Assembly: GCA_965261585.1 (NCBI GenBank) | Contig: CBDHDN010000071.1 | Span: forward strand, 1 to 64,000 | DNA: 64,000 nt | DNA from: CBDHDN01 sp965261585 | Lineage (GTDB): Bacteria; Pseudomonadota; Alphaproteobacteria; UBA6615 | Direction of reading: 5' to 3' | Shown: piece by piece, positions 1 through 10,917 of the stretch | How the letters are laid out: the number at the start of each line of letters is the position of its first letter | Numbering within the stretch: the stretch's first letter is position 1 | Made by a program: the position numbers and the translations under genes | Notes under the pieces: generated by a model | What the model saw: the letters and a program-made list of their open reading frames with translations, nothing else | Database searches by the model: none | Told to the model about the DNA's origin: nothing

Positions 1-785
1 GCATCGGCCGACGAATCGGCGGCCAGCGCCAGCCAGTCCGCCAATGCCTGCTCGCGGCGGCCGGACTGATAGCTGCCCAGCGCCATGTAGAAGCGGGCGC
101 GTGGATCCGCGGGGTTGTCGGCCAGCACCGTGTTGAACTCCCCGCGCGCGCCCTCGGTAACGAAGCCATCGGCCGCCAGCACGAGGGCCTCGCCATAGAG
201 CGACGTTGTCACTGGATTCGGCTCGGCCAGGGGCGTCGCTCGTTCCAAGGCCGCGACGGCGTCGTCGTAGCGCCTGGCGATCATCAGCTCCCGGCCAAGT
301 TGCGCCCAGCCCTCGGTGTCGTCCGGGCGTTCGGCAAGGCGCGCGACCAGGGCATTAATCGCCTGCGCGGTGTCGCCGTCCGGCACGACCGGTGCCCGCG
401 CCGACAACGGCTGATCCGGCACGCCCGGCGAGCCGAGCTGCAAGTAGATGGGCACGGCGACGGCCGGCAGCGCCACCGCGATGACCGCGGCCAGCATCCG
501 CCGCGGCGGGGCCGCCGCATGGGAGCGCCCGCGCGACGCCGCGTCGGCGGCCAGCAGGCGGCGCTCGATCTCACGCTGGGCGGCGCCGGCCTCGTCCTCG
601 CCCAACAGGCCGCGCTCGCGGTCCCGCAGGACCTCGCTCAGCTGGTCCCGATAGATCGCAACGTCGTAGGCGTGGCCGTCCGGTCCGCGCGTGCGCAGCA
701 GCGTCGGTAGCAGCAGGGCGAGCAGCGCCGCCGTCAGGATACCGACAACGATCCACACGGAAGTGGCCGCTCCGACCATGGCCAT
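1..785 (-). CDS. ccmI: c-type cytochrome biogenesis protein CcmI (partial, C-terminus off the left edge)
   Basis: Last gene of the minus-strand ccm operon. CcmI binds apocytochrome c in the periplasm and presents it to the CcmF/H haem ligation complex. The protein starts with a membrane segment (VWIVVGILTAALLALLLP) followed by a cytoplasmic stretch rich in charged residues (YRDQLSEVLRDRERGLL), a second hydrophobic segment near residue 100 and then TPR-like sequence (AQLGRELMIARRYDDAVAAL). The ATG at 785 lies just after the ccmH stop; a second in-frame ATG at 779 is an alternative start. The reading frame is open to the window edge, so the C-terminal TPR part is missing. Identity rests on position, topology and TPR sequence. 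Confidence 0.88.
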   Translation of the reverse strand, partial: MAMVGAATSVWIVVGILTAALLALLLPTLLRTRGPDGHAYDVAIYRDQLSEVLRDRERGLLGEDEAGAAQREIERRLLAADAASRGRSHAAAPPRRMLAAVIAVALPAVAVPIYLQLGSPGVPDQPLSARAPVVPDGDTAQAINALVARLAERPDDTEGWAQLGRELMIARRYDDAVAALERATPLAEPNPVTTSLYGEALVLAADGFVTEGARGEFNTVLADNPADPRARFYMALGSYQSGRREQALADWLALAADSSAD

Positions 786-786
786 G

Positions 787-1329
787 TCAGGCCTTCCCGT
801 CGGCTGACGGCGGCGGCGGTGGCCGGTCGGGATCCTCGTCCACGGCGACGAGTTCCTCCACCAGCGCGTCGAGCCGGCTGCGCTCGGCCGCGCTGAGCGG
901 CGCCACCTCGGTCGTCATCCGGAATTGCGCGCTGCGGTACCAGACGAAGACGCCCAGCAGCGCCAGCACCAGGACGGCCGGCGGGCCCAGCCACAGCGGT
1001 GTCGTCGCCAGCCGGAACCGCGGCTTCAGCAGCACATAGTCGCCGTAGCGGGCGACGAAGAAATCGAGCACCTCCTGATCGCTGTCGCCGACGACCAGGC
1101 GCTCGCGCACCAGCAGGCGGAAATCGCGCGCGATGTCGGCGTTGGAATCGTCGATCGACTGGTTCTGGCAGACGACACAGCGCAATTGCCTGGAGAGCTC
1201 GCGCGCCCGTCCCTCCAGCACCGGGTCGGCCAGCGCCTCGCCGGGCAAGAAGGCCTCGGCATGGGGCGCCGGCACGAGCACGACGAGCAGCAGGGCGGCG
1301 ACGAGACAGCGTCCAAACGCGGCCATCAT
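787..1329 (-). CDS. ccmH: cytochrome c maturation protein CcmH (haem lyase subunit, thioredoxin-motif protein)
   Basis: 180 residues. A signal-anchor (LVAALLLVVLVPAPHAEA) precedes the periplasmic domain carrying the family motif RCVVCQNQSIDDS, whose two cysteines reduce or bind the apocytochrome CXXCH disulfide. A second membrane helix near residues 110-130 (LWLGPPAVLVLALLGVFVW) is followed by a short acidic tail. It works with CcmG and CcmF in the ligation branch of system I. The start overlaps the ccmG stop by 4 bp, so the two are translationally coupled. The length fits the short CcmH type that is separate from CcmI. Confidence 0.95.
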   Translation of the reverse strand: MMAAFGRCLVAALLLVVLVPAPHAEAFLPGEALADPVLEGRARELSRQLRCVVCQNQSIDDSNADIARDFRLLVRERLVVGDSDQEVLDFFVARYGDYVLLKPRFRLATTPLWLGPPAVLVLALLGVFVWYRSAQFRMTTEVAPLSAAERSRLDALVEELVAVDEDPDRPPPPPSADGKA

Positions 1330-1868
1330 CCGGCGAACTCACGCAGGCGCGGCAGCACCTCGTCCTCCAATAGCTTGGGCGTCAGCGGGCCGGAGTGTTT
1401 GTAGCGGATCATGCCGGCGCCATCGACGATGAAGGTCTCGGGCACGCCGGTGACGCCAAATTCGATGCTGACGCGCGCGTCACGGTCGGCGCCGATGCGC
1501 GCGTAGGGGTCGCCATGGCGGGCCAGCCAGCGTGCGGCGTTCGCCGGCTCGTCACGGTGATTGATGCCGTAGATCTCATAGCCCTCTTCGGCCAGCCGGG
1601 TCACCAGCGGGTGCTCGGCCAGGCAGGGCACGCACCACGACGCGAAGATGTTGACGACGCGGACGCCGTCCCGCAGGTCGGCCGTCGCGAAGCCGCTCTC
1701 GGCCGGCCGGCCGTCGAGCGGCGCCAGCACGAACTCGGGCACGGGTTCGTCGATGAACTGCGACGGGACCAGGCTCGGGTCACGGTTGTCCTGGACCAGG
1801 AGGAAGCCGAACAGGCCGGCCAGGCCCACGAACACCGCGACCGGTGCGATAAAGACCAGACGGCCCAT
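1326..1868 (-). CDS. ccmG: periplasmic thiol:disulfide oxidoreductase CcmG/DsbE
   Basis: 180 residues of the TlpA/DsbE thioredoxin-like family. An N-terminal membrane anchor (FIAPVAVFVGLAGLFGFLLV) precedes the thioredoxin fold; the redox motif is FASWCVPCLAEHP, and the cis-proline region is GVTGVPETFIVDGAG. It keeps apocytochrome c and CcmH cysteines reduced for haem attachment. It overlaps ccmH by 4 bp and is separated from the ccmF stop by 6 bp, in the usual ccmF-G-H order. Confidence 0.95.
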   Translation of the reverse strand: MGRLVFIAPVAVFVGLAGLFGFLLVQDNRDPSLVPSQFIDEPVPEFVLAPLDGRPAESGFATADLRDGVRVVNIFASWCVPCLAEHPLVTRLAEEGYEIYGINHRDEPANAARWLARHGDPYARIGADRDARVSIEFGVTGVPETFIVDGAGMIRYKHSGPLTPKLLEDEVLPRLREFAG

Positions 1869-1874
1869 TCGATG

Positions 1875-3866
1875 CTACTCTGCTGCCGCCGCGACAAGCG
1901 GCATCCGCTGCCGTGCCGGCGCTCCGACCCGGTGCCGGCGATCGGTGAGCGACAGGAAGCCGCCGCCCGCCATGACCAGGGTACCCCACCACAGCCACGG
2001 CACCAGCGGGTTGATGAAAAAGCGGGTGGTCCAGCCGCCGCGTCCGTCGGCTTCGCCGAGCACGGCATAGACGTCGGCCATGCCGGTCGTCCGGATCGCC
2101 GCCTCCGTCGTGACCTGCTCGGCCACCGGGAAGACCCGCCGCTCGGGCGTCAGCGTCTTGATCACCCGGTCGCCGCGTCGCAGCGTCATGGTGCCGCGCT
2201 CGAAGCTGTAATTCGGACCCTCGCCCGTTGTGACGCCTTCGAACGTGATTTCGTAGGGGCCGAGCGTGACGCTCTCACCTGGGTTGAGCACCTGGATGCG
2301 CTCCACCTGCCAGGCCGATGCGCCGGTGATGCCGGCAATCATGATGGCGACGCCGAGATGGGCAACGCTCATGCCCAGCGCGGCGCGCGGCACGCCCTTG
2401 AAGCGCCGCCAGCTGTCGCCGGCCGGGACCTCGAACAGCTTGATCCGCAGCGCCAGCTCGGCCAAAACGCTGAACGCCAGCCAGGCCGCGAGGCCCATGG
2501 CGAGCGGCGCCAGGGACCAGCCGTTCTCCCGGTGGGTGAACCAGGTCAGCGCGATGACGGCGACCGTCGCGACGGCGACGAACCTGAGCTTGCGCACAAC
2601 CGCCGCCAGATTGCCGCGCTTCCAGGCCAACAACGGCCCGAACGCCATCGCCAGGACGAGCGGGATCATGATCGGCACGAACGTCGCATTGAAGAACGGC
2701 GGTCCGACCGAGACCCGGTCCTGGCCGCCGCTCAAGGCCTCCAGGAGCAGGGGATAGAGCGTGCCCAACAGCACGGTCACGCAGGCCGCGCTCAACAGCA
2801 GATTGTTTAATATCAAGCCGCCCTCGCGGCTGATCGGGCGGAACAGGCCGCCGCCGGCAAGCCGTGGCGCGCGCAACGCGTACATGAAGAACCCGCCGCC
2901 GATGGCGACCACCAGAATGCCGAGGATAAAGACGCCGCGCGTGGGATCGGTGGCGAACGCATGCACCGACGTGAGTACACCGGAGCGCACGATGAAGGTC
3001 CCCAGCAGGCTAAGCGAGAAGGTCAGGATCGCCAACAGGATCGTCCAGGATCTGAGGGCGCCCCGCTTCTCGACGACGATCGAGGAGTGCAGCAGCGCCG
3101 TGCCGACGATCCATGGCATGAAGCTGGAGTTCTCGACCGGATCCCAGAACCACCAGCCGCCCCAGCCGAGCTCGTAGTAGGCCCACCAGCTGCCGAGGGC
3201 GATGCCGGCCGTGAGGAACGTCCACGATGCCAGCGTCCACGGCCGCACCCAGCGGCCCCAGGCGGCGTCGACCTTGCCCTCGATCAACGCCGCAATAGCG
3301 AACGAGAACGCCATCGAGAACCCGACATAGCCGACATAGAGCAGCGGCGGATGGAACGCCAGGCCCGGATCCTGCAACAGCGGGTTGAGGCCGCTGCCAT
3401 TCAGCGGCGCCGGATCGATGCGGATGAACGGGTTCGAGGTGAACAGCATGAACGCGAGAAACGCCACGGCGATCATCGCCTGGACCGCCAGCACCCGGGC
3501 CTTCAAGGGCGGCGGCAGGTTGCCGCCGAACTGGGCCGCTGCACCGCTGAACAAGGTCAGGATCAGCACCCACAGAAGCAACGAGCCCTCGTGGTTCGCC
3601 CACACGCCGGTGATCTTGTAAAGCATCGGCTTGGCCGAGTGGCTGTTCTGGAACACCGTGATCACGGAGAAGTCGGAGACGACGAAGCTGTAGGTCAGCG
3701 CGCCATAGGCCAGCAGGACCAAGAGGAACAGGGCCTGCGCCGCTGGCTTCGCCAACGCCATCAAGACGGCGTCGCCGCGGTGCGCCCCGATCAACGGCAC
3801 CGTGGCCTGCACCACGGCGACGAGCAACGCCAGGACCAGCGCAAATTGTGCTGTTTCGGCGATCAT
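1875..3866 (-). CDS. ccmF: haem lyase CcmF
   Basis: 663 residues, a polytopic membrane protein of normal CcmF length. The tryptophan-rich haem-handling signature WGGWWFWDPVENSSFMPW is intact, and many hydrophobic helices run from the N-terminus (FALVLALLVAVVQATVPLIG) to the C-terminus. It takes haem from holo-CcmE and, with CcmH and CcmI, forms the thioether bonds of c-type cytochromes on the periplasmic side. It overlaps ccmE by 4 bp (ATGA). Confidence 0.97.
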   Translation of the reverse strand: MIAETAQFALVLALLVAVVQATVPLIGAHRGDAVLMALAKPAAQALFLLVLLAYGALTYSFVVSDFSVITVFQNSHSAKPMLYKITGVWANHEGSLLLWVLILTLFSGAAAQFGGNLPPPLKARVLAVQAMIAVAFLAFMLFTSNPFIRIDPAPLNGSGLNPLLQDPGLAFHPPLLYVGYVGFSMAFSFAIAALIEGKVDAAWGRWVRPWTLASWTFLTAGIALGSWWAYYELGWGGWWFWDPVENSSFMPWIVGTALLHSSIVVEKRGALRSWTILLAILTFSLSLLGTFIVRSGVLTSVHAFATDPTRGVFILGILVVAIGGGFFMYALRAPRLAGGGLFRPISREGGLILNNLLLSAACVTVLLGTLYPLLLEALSGGQDRVSVGPPFFNATFVPIMIPLVLAMAFGPLLAWKRGNLAAVVRKLRFVAVATVAVIALTWFTHRENGWSLAPLAMGLAAWLAFSVLAELALRIKLFEVPAGDSWRRFKGVPRAALGMSVAHLGVAIMIAGITGASAWQVERIQVLNPGESVTLGPYEITFEGVTTGEGPNYSFERGTMTLRRGDRVIKTLTPERRVFPVAEQVTTEAAIRTTGMADVYAVLGEADGRGGWTTRFFINPLVPWLWWGTLVMAGGGFLSLTDRRHRVGAPARQRMPLVAAAAE

Positions 3867-4333
3867 GATCCGGCCTCACCGGCGGCCGCGCCGGCGGCGC
3901 CTTCACCGCCGCGCCATTGCCCTGATTTCTGCAACGCGTCGGCGACTTCCTTGGGCAGGTAGGTTTCGTCGTGCTTGGCCAGGACGTTCGACGCGACAAA
4001 GCTGCCGTCGGGCTGCAGCTGACCTTCGGTGACGACACCTTGGCCTTCGCGGAACAGGTCGGGCAGGATGCCTACGTAGTGCACGGCGACGCTGCGGCGC
4101 AGGTCGGTGACCATGAATTGGATGCTTGCGCCGTCGCGCTTGACGCTGCCTTCCTCGACCAGTCCGCCCAGGCGGAACCGGCGGCCCGGCTCAACCGACC
4201 GCTCGACCAAATCGCTCGGGCTATAGAAGAACACCAGGTTGTCGTCGAACGCCGACAGGACAAGCGCCGTCGCGGTGCCCAGCGCCGCGACGCCGGACAG
4301 CAGCCAGACCATGCGTCTGTGTTTCGCCTTCAT
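3863..4333 (-). CDS. ccmE: periplasmic haem chaperone CcmE
   Basis: 156 residues. An N-terminal anchor (WLLSGVAALGTATALVL) precedes an OB-fold periplasmic domain. The covalent haem-binding histidine lies in LAKHDETYLP near residue 121, followed by a flexible Gly/Ala-rich tail. CcmE receives haem from the CcmABCD complex and hands it to CcmF. It overlaps its neighbours on both sides by 4 bp, showing tight translational coupling. Confidence 0.97.
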   Translation of the reverse strand: MKAKHRRMVWLLSGVAALGTATALVLSAFDDNLVFFYSPSDLVERSVEPGRRFRLGGLVEEGSVKRDGASIQFMVTDLRRSVAVHYVGILPDLFREGQGVVTEGQLQPDGSFVASNVLAKHDETYLPKEVADALQKSGQWRGGEGAAGAAAGEAGS

Positions 4334-4512
4334 CGGCCGCGCCGCGGCCGCCGGTCGCCCTCGAGCTCGCGCAGCGCCGCCTCGCCGGCGCGCAGCTGAC
4401 GCAGGGTCGTGAGGAGGAGACCGACGAGCACGATGGTCGTGATCGCCATGGCCGGCCAGACGAAGCCGGCATGGCCCCCCATGAAAAAGAAACTCGCTAT
4501 TTGTTCGCTCAC
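4330..4512 (-). CDS. ccmD: haem exporter accessory protein CcmD
   Basis: 60 residues, one membrane helix (AMAITTIVLVGLLLTTLRQL) and a charged C-terminal tail. The N-terminal MGGHAGFVWPA block matches the CcmD signature. The GTG at 4512 was chosen over the ATG at 4530 because GGAG lies just upstream of it on the minus strand and because CcmD proteins usually have only about ten residues before MGGH. The protein holds CcmE in the CcmC/CcmE release complex. About 120 bp separate it from ccmC, a larger gap than elsewhere in the operon. Confidence 0.9.
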   Translation of the reverse strand: MSEQIASFFFMGGHAGFVWPAMAITTIVLVGLLLTTLRQLRAGEAALRELEGDRRPRRGR

Positions 4513-4635
4513 AAAAACGCTCCAGAACACACGGTGAGAGAGTCGAGCCTACAACACATCGGTTCTAGGTCGTTTTCACGAATCATTGAAGGGCCATTTT
4601 GGGATGCGGACGCTGAGCCACGGTCCGATCTCATC

Positions 4636-5382
4636 CTATTGGGCCGGCGTTTCAATCGCCGCCGCCGCCATCAACTGCAGCGTCCGCACCCGTCGCCCGG
4701 CGAGCTCCGCGCGCATGCGCAGCAGCAGCAGCGTGATAAAGTAGCTGGTGAAGGCGAGGGACATGAGTAACAACGGCGTCAGCATTGCCGGGTGGATTGC
4801 CGGCGCCGCCAGACGGCTGATACTGGCCGGTTGGTGCAGTGTGTTCCACCAGTCGACCGAGAACTTGATGATCGGCAAGTTGACCATGCCGACGAGCGCC
4901 AGCACTGCCGCCGCCCGCGCGCCACGCACCGGATCGTCGAATGCATGGGTCAGCGCGATGTGTCCGAGGTAGAGGAAGAACAGCACCAGGACCGAGGTCA
5001 GCCGCGCGTCCCACACCCACCAAGTGCCCCACATCGGTTTGCCCCACAGCGAGCCCGTCAGCAGGACGATCAGGGTGAAGCCGGCGCCCAGGGGCGCGGC
5101 GGCGCGGGCCGCCACGTCGGCCAGCGGGTGCTTCCAGATAAGCGCCGCGGCGCTGGCCACGGTGATCACGGAATAGGCGAACATCGCCATCCAGGCCGCC
5201 GGCACATGGACGTACATGATCCGCACGGTTTCGCCCTGCTGGAAATCGGCGGGCGAGAGGAACAGCGCGAAGTAGAGGCCGACTGCGAACAGCGCGATGG
5301 TCACTGCCGTGGACCAGGGCACGATGGCCCTGCTCAAGCGCAGAAATCGACCGGGATTGGCGAAGCGATGAAGATTTGCCAC
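4636..5382 (-). CDS. ccmC: haem transporter/haem handling protein CcmC
   Basis: 248 residues with six predicted helices. The tryptophan-rich motif GTWWVWDARLTS shared by the haem-handling protein family is intact, with WGKPMWG just before it. CcmC charges CcmE with haem at the periplasmic face. It is normally directly downstream of ccmB; here a 186-bp gap containing a 109-bp mobile repeat separates the two genes. Confidence 0.96.
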   Translation of the reverse strand: MANLHRFANPGRFLRLSRAIVPWSTAVTIALFAVGLYFALFLSPADFQQGETVRIMYVHVPAAWMAMFAYSVITVASAAALIWKHPLADVAARAAAPLGAGFTLIVLLTGSLWGKPMWGTWWVWDARLTSVLVLFFLYLGHIALTHAFDDPVRGARAAAVLALVGMVNLPIIKFSVDWWNTLHQPASISRLAAPAIHPAMLTPLLLMSLAFTSYFITLLLLRMRAELAGRRVRTLQLMAAAAIETPAQ

Positions 5383-5426
5383 GGGTCTCGTCCTTTAGAG
5401 CCTCTCCGGTTTACACGGGGGGGGGC

Positions 5427-5535
5427 CTAGTGCACCGATCCAGACAAATGATTCACCGTGCGCTGGAGCAACCCGTTGTTTTGTATTCAGAATCAGGTTT
5501 CCACTGTGACGGCTCTGACTGAGTCGGTGCACTAG
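5427..5535. mobile_element. 109-bp MITE-like element, copy 1, inside the ccm operon
   Basis: The sequence begins CTAGTGCACCGA and ends TCGGTGCACTAG, a perfect 12-bp terminal inverted repeat. It has no room for a gene. A second copy of the same length lies at 58731-58839 in the opposite orientation. CTAG, or the TA within it, at both ends could be a target duplication. It separates ccmB from ccmC, so the operon transcript must read through it or ccmC must be expressed separately. Confidence 0.85.
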
Positions 5536-5568
5536 GACCGTAAACCCGCAAACACGGTAGTTGAGGCC

Positions 5569-6234
5569 CTACTCCAGCGCTTGGCGCAACGCTGCCGCCC
5601 CGGCCCAGGCCGCAAGCGGCACGCTGCCCAGCAGGAGACCGCCGAGAATCATTAAATGGGGCCGTACCGACAGCTGTGCAACAGCCGCGTCCACGGCCGT
5701 GACGCCGAAGATCAGCACCGGAATATAGAGCGGCAGCACGAGCAGCGACAGCAGGATACCGCCGCGCCGCGCGCCGACAATCAGGGCGGCGCCGATCGCC
5801 CCGATCAGGCTCAGCGTCGGCGTGCCCAGCAGCATCGAGGCCACCAGCACTGGGAACGCCTCGCCCGGCAGGTTGAAGAGCACCGCCAGCACCGGCGCAA
5901 CGACGATCAGCGGCAGCCCGGTCGTCAGCCAGTGGGCGATGACCTTGGCCAGGACGACGAGCTCCAGCGGTACCGGCGAGAGCGCCAGCAGGTCGAGGCC
6001 GCCATCCTCGTAGTCGGCCAGGAACAGGCGCTCCAAGCTCAGCATGGCGGCGAGCAACGCCACGACCCAGATGACGCCGGCGCCGATCCGCGCCAGCACG
6101 GTGGCCTCGGGGCCGACGCCGAACGGAAACAGGATGGCGGCCAGCACGAAAAAGCCGACCGCCATGGCGTTGTCGGCGCCGCCGCGCATCGCCAGGTGAA
6201 TGTCGCGGCGGATGACCTCGAAGACCCCGGTCAT
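5569..6234 (-). CDS. ccmB: haem exporter permease CcmB
   Basis: 221 residues with about six hydrophobic helices, the membrane subunit of the CcmAB ABC complex, whose ATP hydrolysis releases holo-CcmE from CcmC. The N-terminal block VIRRDIHLAMRGGADNAM resembles other CcmB proteins. The ATG overlaps the ccmA stop by 4 bp, showing coupled translation. Confidence 0.95.
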   Translation of the reverse strand: MTGVFEVIRRDIHLAMRGGADNAMAVGFFVLAAILFPFGVGPEATVLARIGAGVIWVVALLAAMLSLERLFLADYEDGGLDLLALSPVPLELVVLAKVIAHWLTTGLPLIVVAPVLAVLFNLPGEAFPVLVASMLLGTPTLSLIGAIGAALIVGARRGGILLSLLVLPLYIPVLIFGVTAVDAAVAQLSVRPHLMILGGLLLGSVPLAAWAGAAALRQALE

Positions 6235-6896
6235 GGCGCCAGCCCGCCGGGCGCCCTGGCCATGAAGTCGCCGACCTCCAGGGTTCGGACGTCATCGGCC
6301 AGCGGCGCCTCGTGGGTCGCCGCGACGACGATGCCGCCCTGGCCGCGCTGGTCGGCGACGACCTCGCGCAGCGCCGCCAGGGCGTCCTGATCGAGGCCGA
6401 CCGTCGGCTCGTCGAGCAGCCACACCGGCGCCGGCGCCGCGACCAGCTGGGCCAGGATCAGCCGCCGCTTCTGGCCGGCCGAAAGGAATCGCCCCGGCAC
6501 GGCGGCCAGCCGCGCAATCCCGAAACGCGCCAACGCCGCCATCACCCGCGGCCTCACCTCGGCACCGTTGCCGCCCGCGAGGCGGGCCCAGAACATGAGG
6601 TTCTCTTCGACGTCCAGCACCGGCTTCACGGCGTCGAGGTAGCCGACATAGCGCAACCGGCCGCGGTGCGCTTCGATGTCGGTGCGCACGTCGACGCTGT
6701 TCCAGGCGATGGTCCCCGCCGCCGGTTTCAGCAGGCTGGCGATCAGGCGCAGAAGGCTCGACTTGCCGCTGCCGTTGGCGCCGCGCAACTGCAGGAACTC
6801 GCCCGGTGCGACAGTGAAATCGAGGCCGGCGAAGACCAGACGCTCGCCACGCACGCACGTCAGTCCGCTGCCGCTGAGCCCGTCCTTGCCCGCCAC
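6231..6896 (-). CDS. ccmA: haem exporter ATP-binding protein CcmA
   Basis: 221-residue ABC ATPase. The Walker A motif is GANGSGKSS, the signature is LSAGQKRR and the Walker B is VWLLDEPTVGLD, followed by the switch histidine in AATHEA. It is the first gene of the minus-strand ccm operon and pairs with CcmB. It is divergent from acnA across a 458-bp spacer that must hold the operon promoter, which I could not place with confidence. Confidence 0.97.
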   Translation of the reverse strand: MAGKDGLSGSGLTCVRGERLVFAGLDFTVAPGEFLQLRGANGSGKSSLLRLIASLLKPAAGTIAWNSVDVRTDIEAHRGRLRYVGYLDAVKPVLDVEENLMFWARLAGGNGAEVRPRVMAALARFGIARLAAVPGRFLSAGQKRRLILAQLVAAPAPVWLLDEPTVGLDQDALAALREVVADQRGQGGIVVAATHEAPLADDVRTLEVGDFMARAPGGLAP

Positions 6897-7072
6897 CTAG
6901 GCCCTCGCTCGATTGCCCCCGCGCGGGCCGCACCATAGCCCAGGCCCCAAATGGTGCCTACGGCGATGCGAAAAGCCTCATGACCGCGCACCAACGCGAC
7001 CGACAAGCGCCGTGAGGGGCGCGATCGGTTGCCGCCACGCTATTGGAAAATGCTTTCCCGGGAGCAAAGAAA

Positions 7073-7105
7073 GTCGGCCGCCGGTGGGGGGAACCGGCGG
7101 CCGAC
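7073..7105. promoter_or_regulatory. perfect 13-bp hairpin in the ccmA/acnA divergent spacer
   Basis: Arms GTCGGCCGCCGGT (7073-7085) and ACCGGCGGCCGAC (7093-7105) are perfectly complementary around a 7-nt G-rich loop. A second, shorter hairpin (AACCC/GGGTT around 7117-7135) follows. There is no T-run, so it is not a classical terminator. It lies between ccmA and the acnA promoter. Its role is unknown. The rest of 6897-7265 shows no credible gene. Confidence 0.6.
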
Positions 7106-7265
7106 GAGGACCGCTTCAACCCTTTTGCAAGGGTTGTCGGAGGCTGCCAATGGCCTTCCGGTCCGGCGGCAGGCATTGGCTGGTTACTATTCAGTGCGAC
7201 AGGTGTGGCAGGACTTGGTTTGGATTGCGGCGAGATTAAGGCTTTTGCCATGCCGCGTCGGCGTC

Positions 7266-7294
7266 TTGGAGTCGGCCATGAATTACCGTATAGA
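7266..7294 (+). promoter_or_regulatory. sigma70-type promoter of acnA
   Basis: TTGGAG at 7266-7271 and TATAGA at 7289-7294 are separated by exactly 17 bp. Transcription would start near 7301, giving a leader of about 55 nt before the acnA ATG at 7355. Inferred from sequence match only. Confidence 0.65.
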
Positions 7295-7354
7295 GGCGCT
7301 CGCCGGGGCATCGAGGCCGCACCGCGGCCATCCGCCCCAGCTGGGAGCACGACC

Positions 7355-10039
<2,685 letters not shown>

Positions 10040-10138
10040 CCCGTCGAGGTCGCCCCAGGGTTGCTACGCAAACCGGCCCGTCGAGGCTCACCCCTAATTG
10101 ATTCGTCCGTGGGTCTCCGCATCGACATACTCCCGCCC

Positions 10139-10888
10139 ATGCTTCTCAGGGCAATGCGCGCAACTGCGGCGGCGGTTTTGGCCGCGTTTTCCGTTCTGGC
10201 CCTCCAGGACGGGGCCGCCGCCGAGCCGCGGCTGACGGTCGTCGAGCTGTTCACGTCGCAGGGGTGTTCGTCCTGCCCGCCGGCCGACGCCCATCTGGCC
10301 GACCTGGCAAAGCGCGACGACGTGCTCGCCCTCGGTTTCCACGTCGATTACTGGGACTACATCGGCTGGACCGACAAGTTCGGCGACCCAGCCCACACCC
10401 GGCGGCAGCGGACCTATACCCGCAGCTTCGGCCTCGCATTCGTCTATACGCCGCAGATGATCGTCGACGGCGTCTGGCAGGAGGCCGGCTACAGCCGCGA
10501 CAAGATCGCCGCCCGCATCAAGGAGGCGGCGGCGCTCGAACGGCCGCCGGTCGATATTCAGCTCGCCCGCATCTCGGACTTGGAAGTTCGCGTGCGCATC
10601 CCGGCGGTCGACTACGCCGATACGGCCGAGGTCATTCTGATCCGCTACGACGTGTCGCACGAGACGCGCGTGACCCGCGGCGAGAATGGCGGCCGCCGGC
10701 TGGTCGACTACAACGTCGTCCGCCAGGTCCTGCCGATCGCCAGCTGGAAGGGCCAGGCGATGGATCTGTCGATCCCGCTCGAGGACCTCGGCGACGGCGG
10801 CGAATACTGCGCCATCATCCTGCAAGTGCCCGGCCAGGGCCGCATCATCGCCGCCGGCCGCGTCAACATGCGCCGCCCGGCGGGCTAA
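10139..10888 (+). CDS. DUF1223 family secreted thioredoxin-fold protein
   Basis: 249 residues. A signal peptide (TAAAVLAAFSVLALQDGAAA) is followed by the family hallmark VVELFTSQGCSSCPPADAHL, whose CSSC sits like a thioredoxin active site. The block HVDYWDYIGWTDKFGDP is also typical of DUF1223. The family is predicted to be periplasmic and redox active, but no biochemical role is established. The start at 10139 was preferred to one at 10061 because it places the signal peptide at the N-terminus. It converges on htpG with a 29-bp gap. Confidence 0.88.
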   Translation: MLLRAMRATAAAVLAAFSVLALQDGAAAEPRLTVVELFTSQGCSSCPPADAHLADLAKRDDVLALGFHVDYWDYIGWTDKFGDPAHTRRQRTYTRSFGLAFVYTPQMIVDGVWQEAGYSRDKIAARIKEAAALERPPVDIQLARISDLEVRVRIPAVDYADTAEVILIRYDVSHETRVTRGENGGRRLVDYNVVRQVLPIASWKGQAMDLSIPLEDLGDGGEYCAIILQVPGQGRIIAAGRVNMRRPAG

Positions 10889-10917
10889 GCGCGCACCAAC
10901 CGCCGATTCAAAACAGA

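Noticed and set aside
1395..3962. Plus-strand open frames of 471 and 333 codons across the ccm genes
   Set aside because: They are antisense to ccmG, ccmF and ccmE, which are certain from their motifs.
7043..7354. N-terminal extension of AcnA by 104 codons
   Set aside because: The extension covers the hairpins and the promoter, has no family sequence, and the ATG at 7355 gives normal length.
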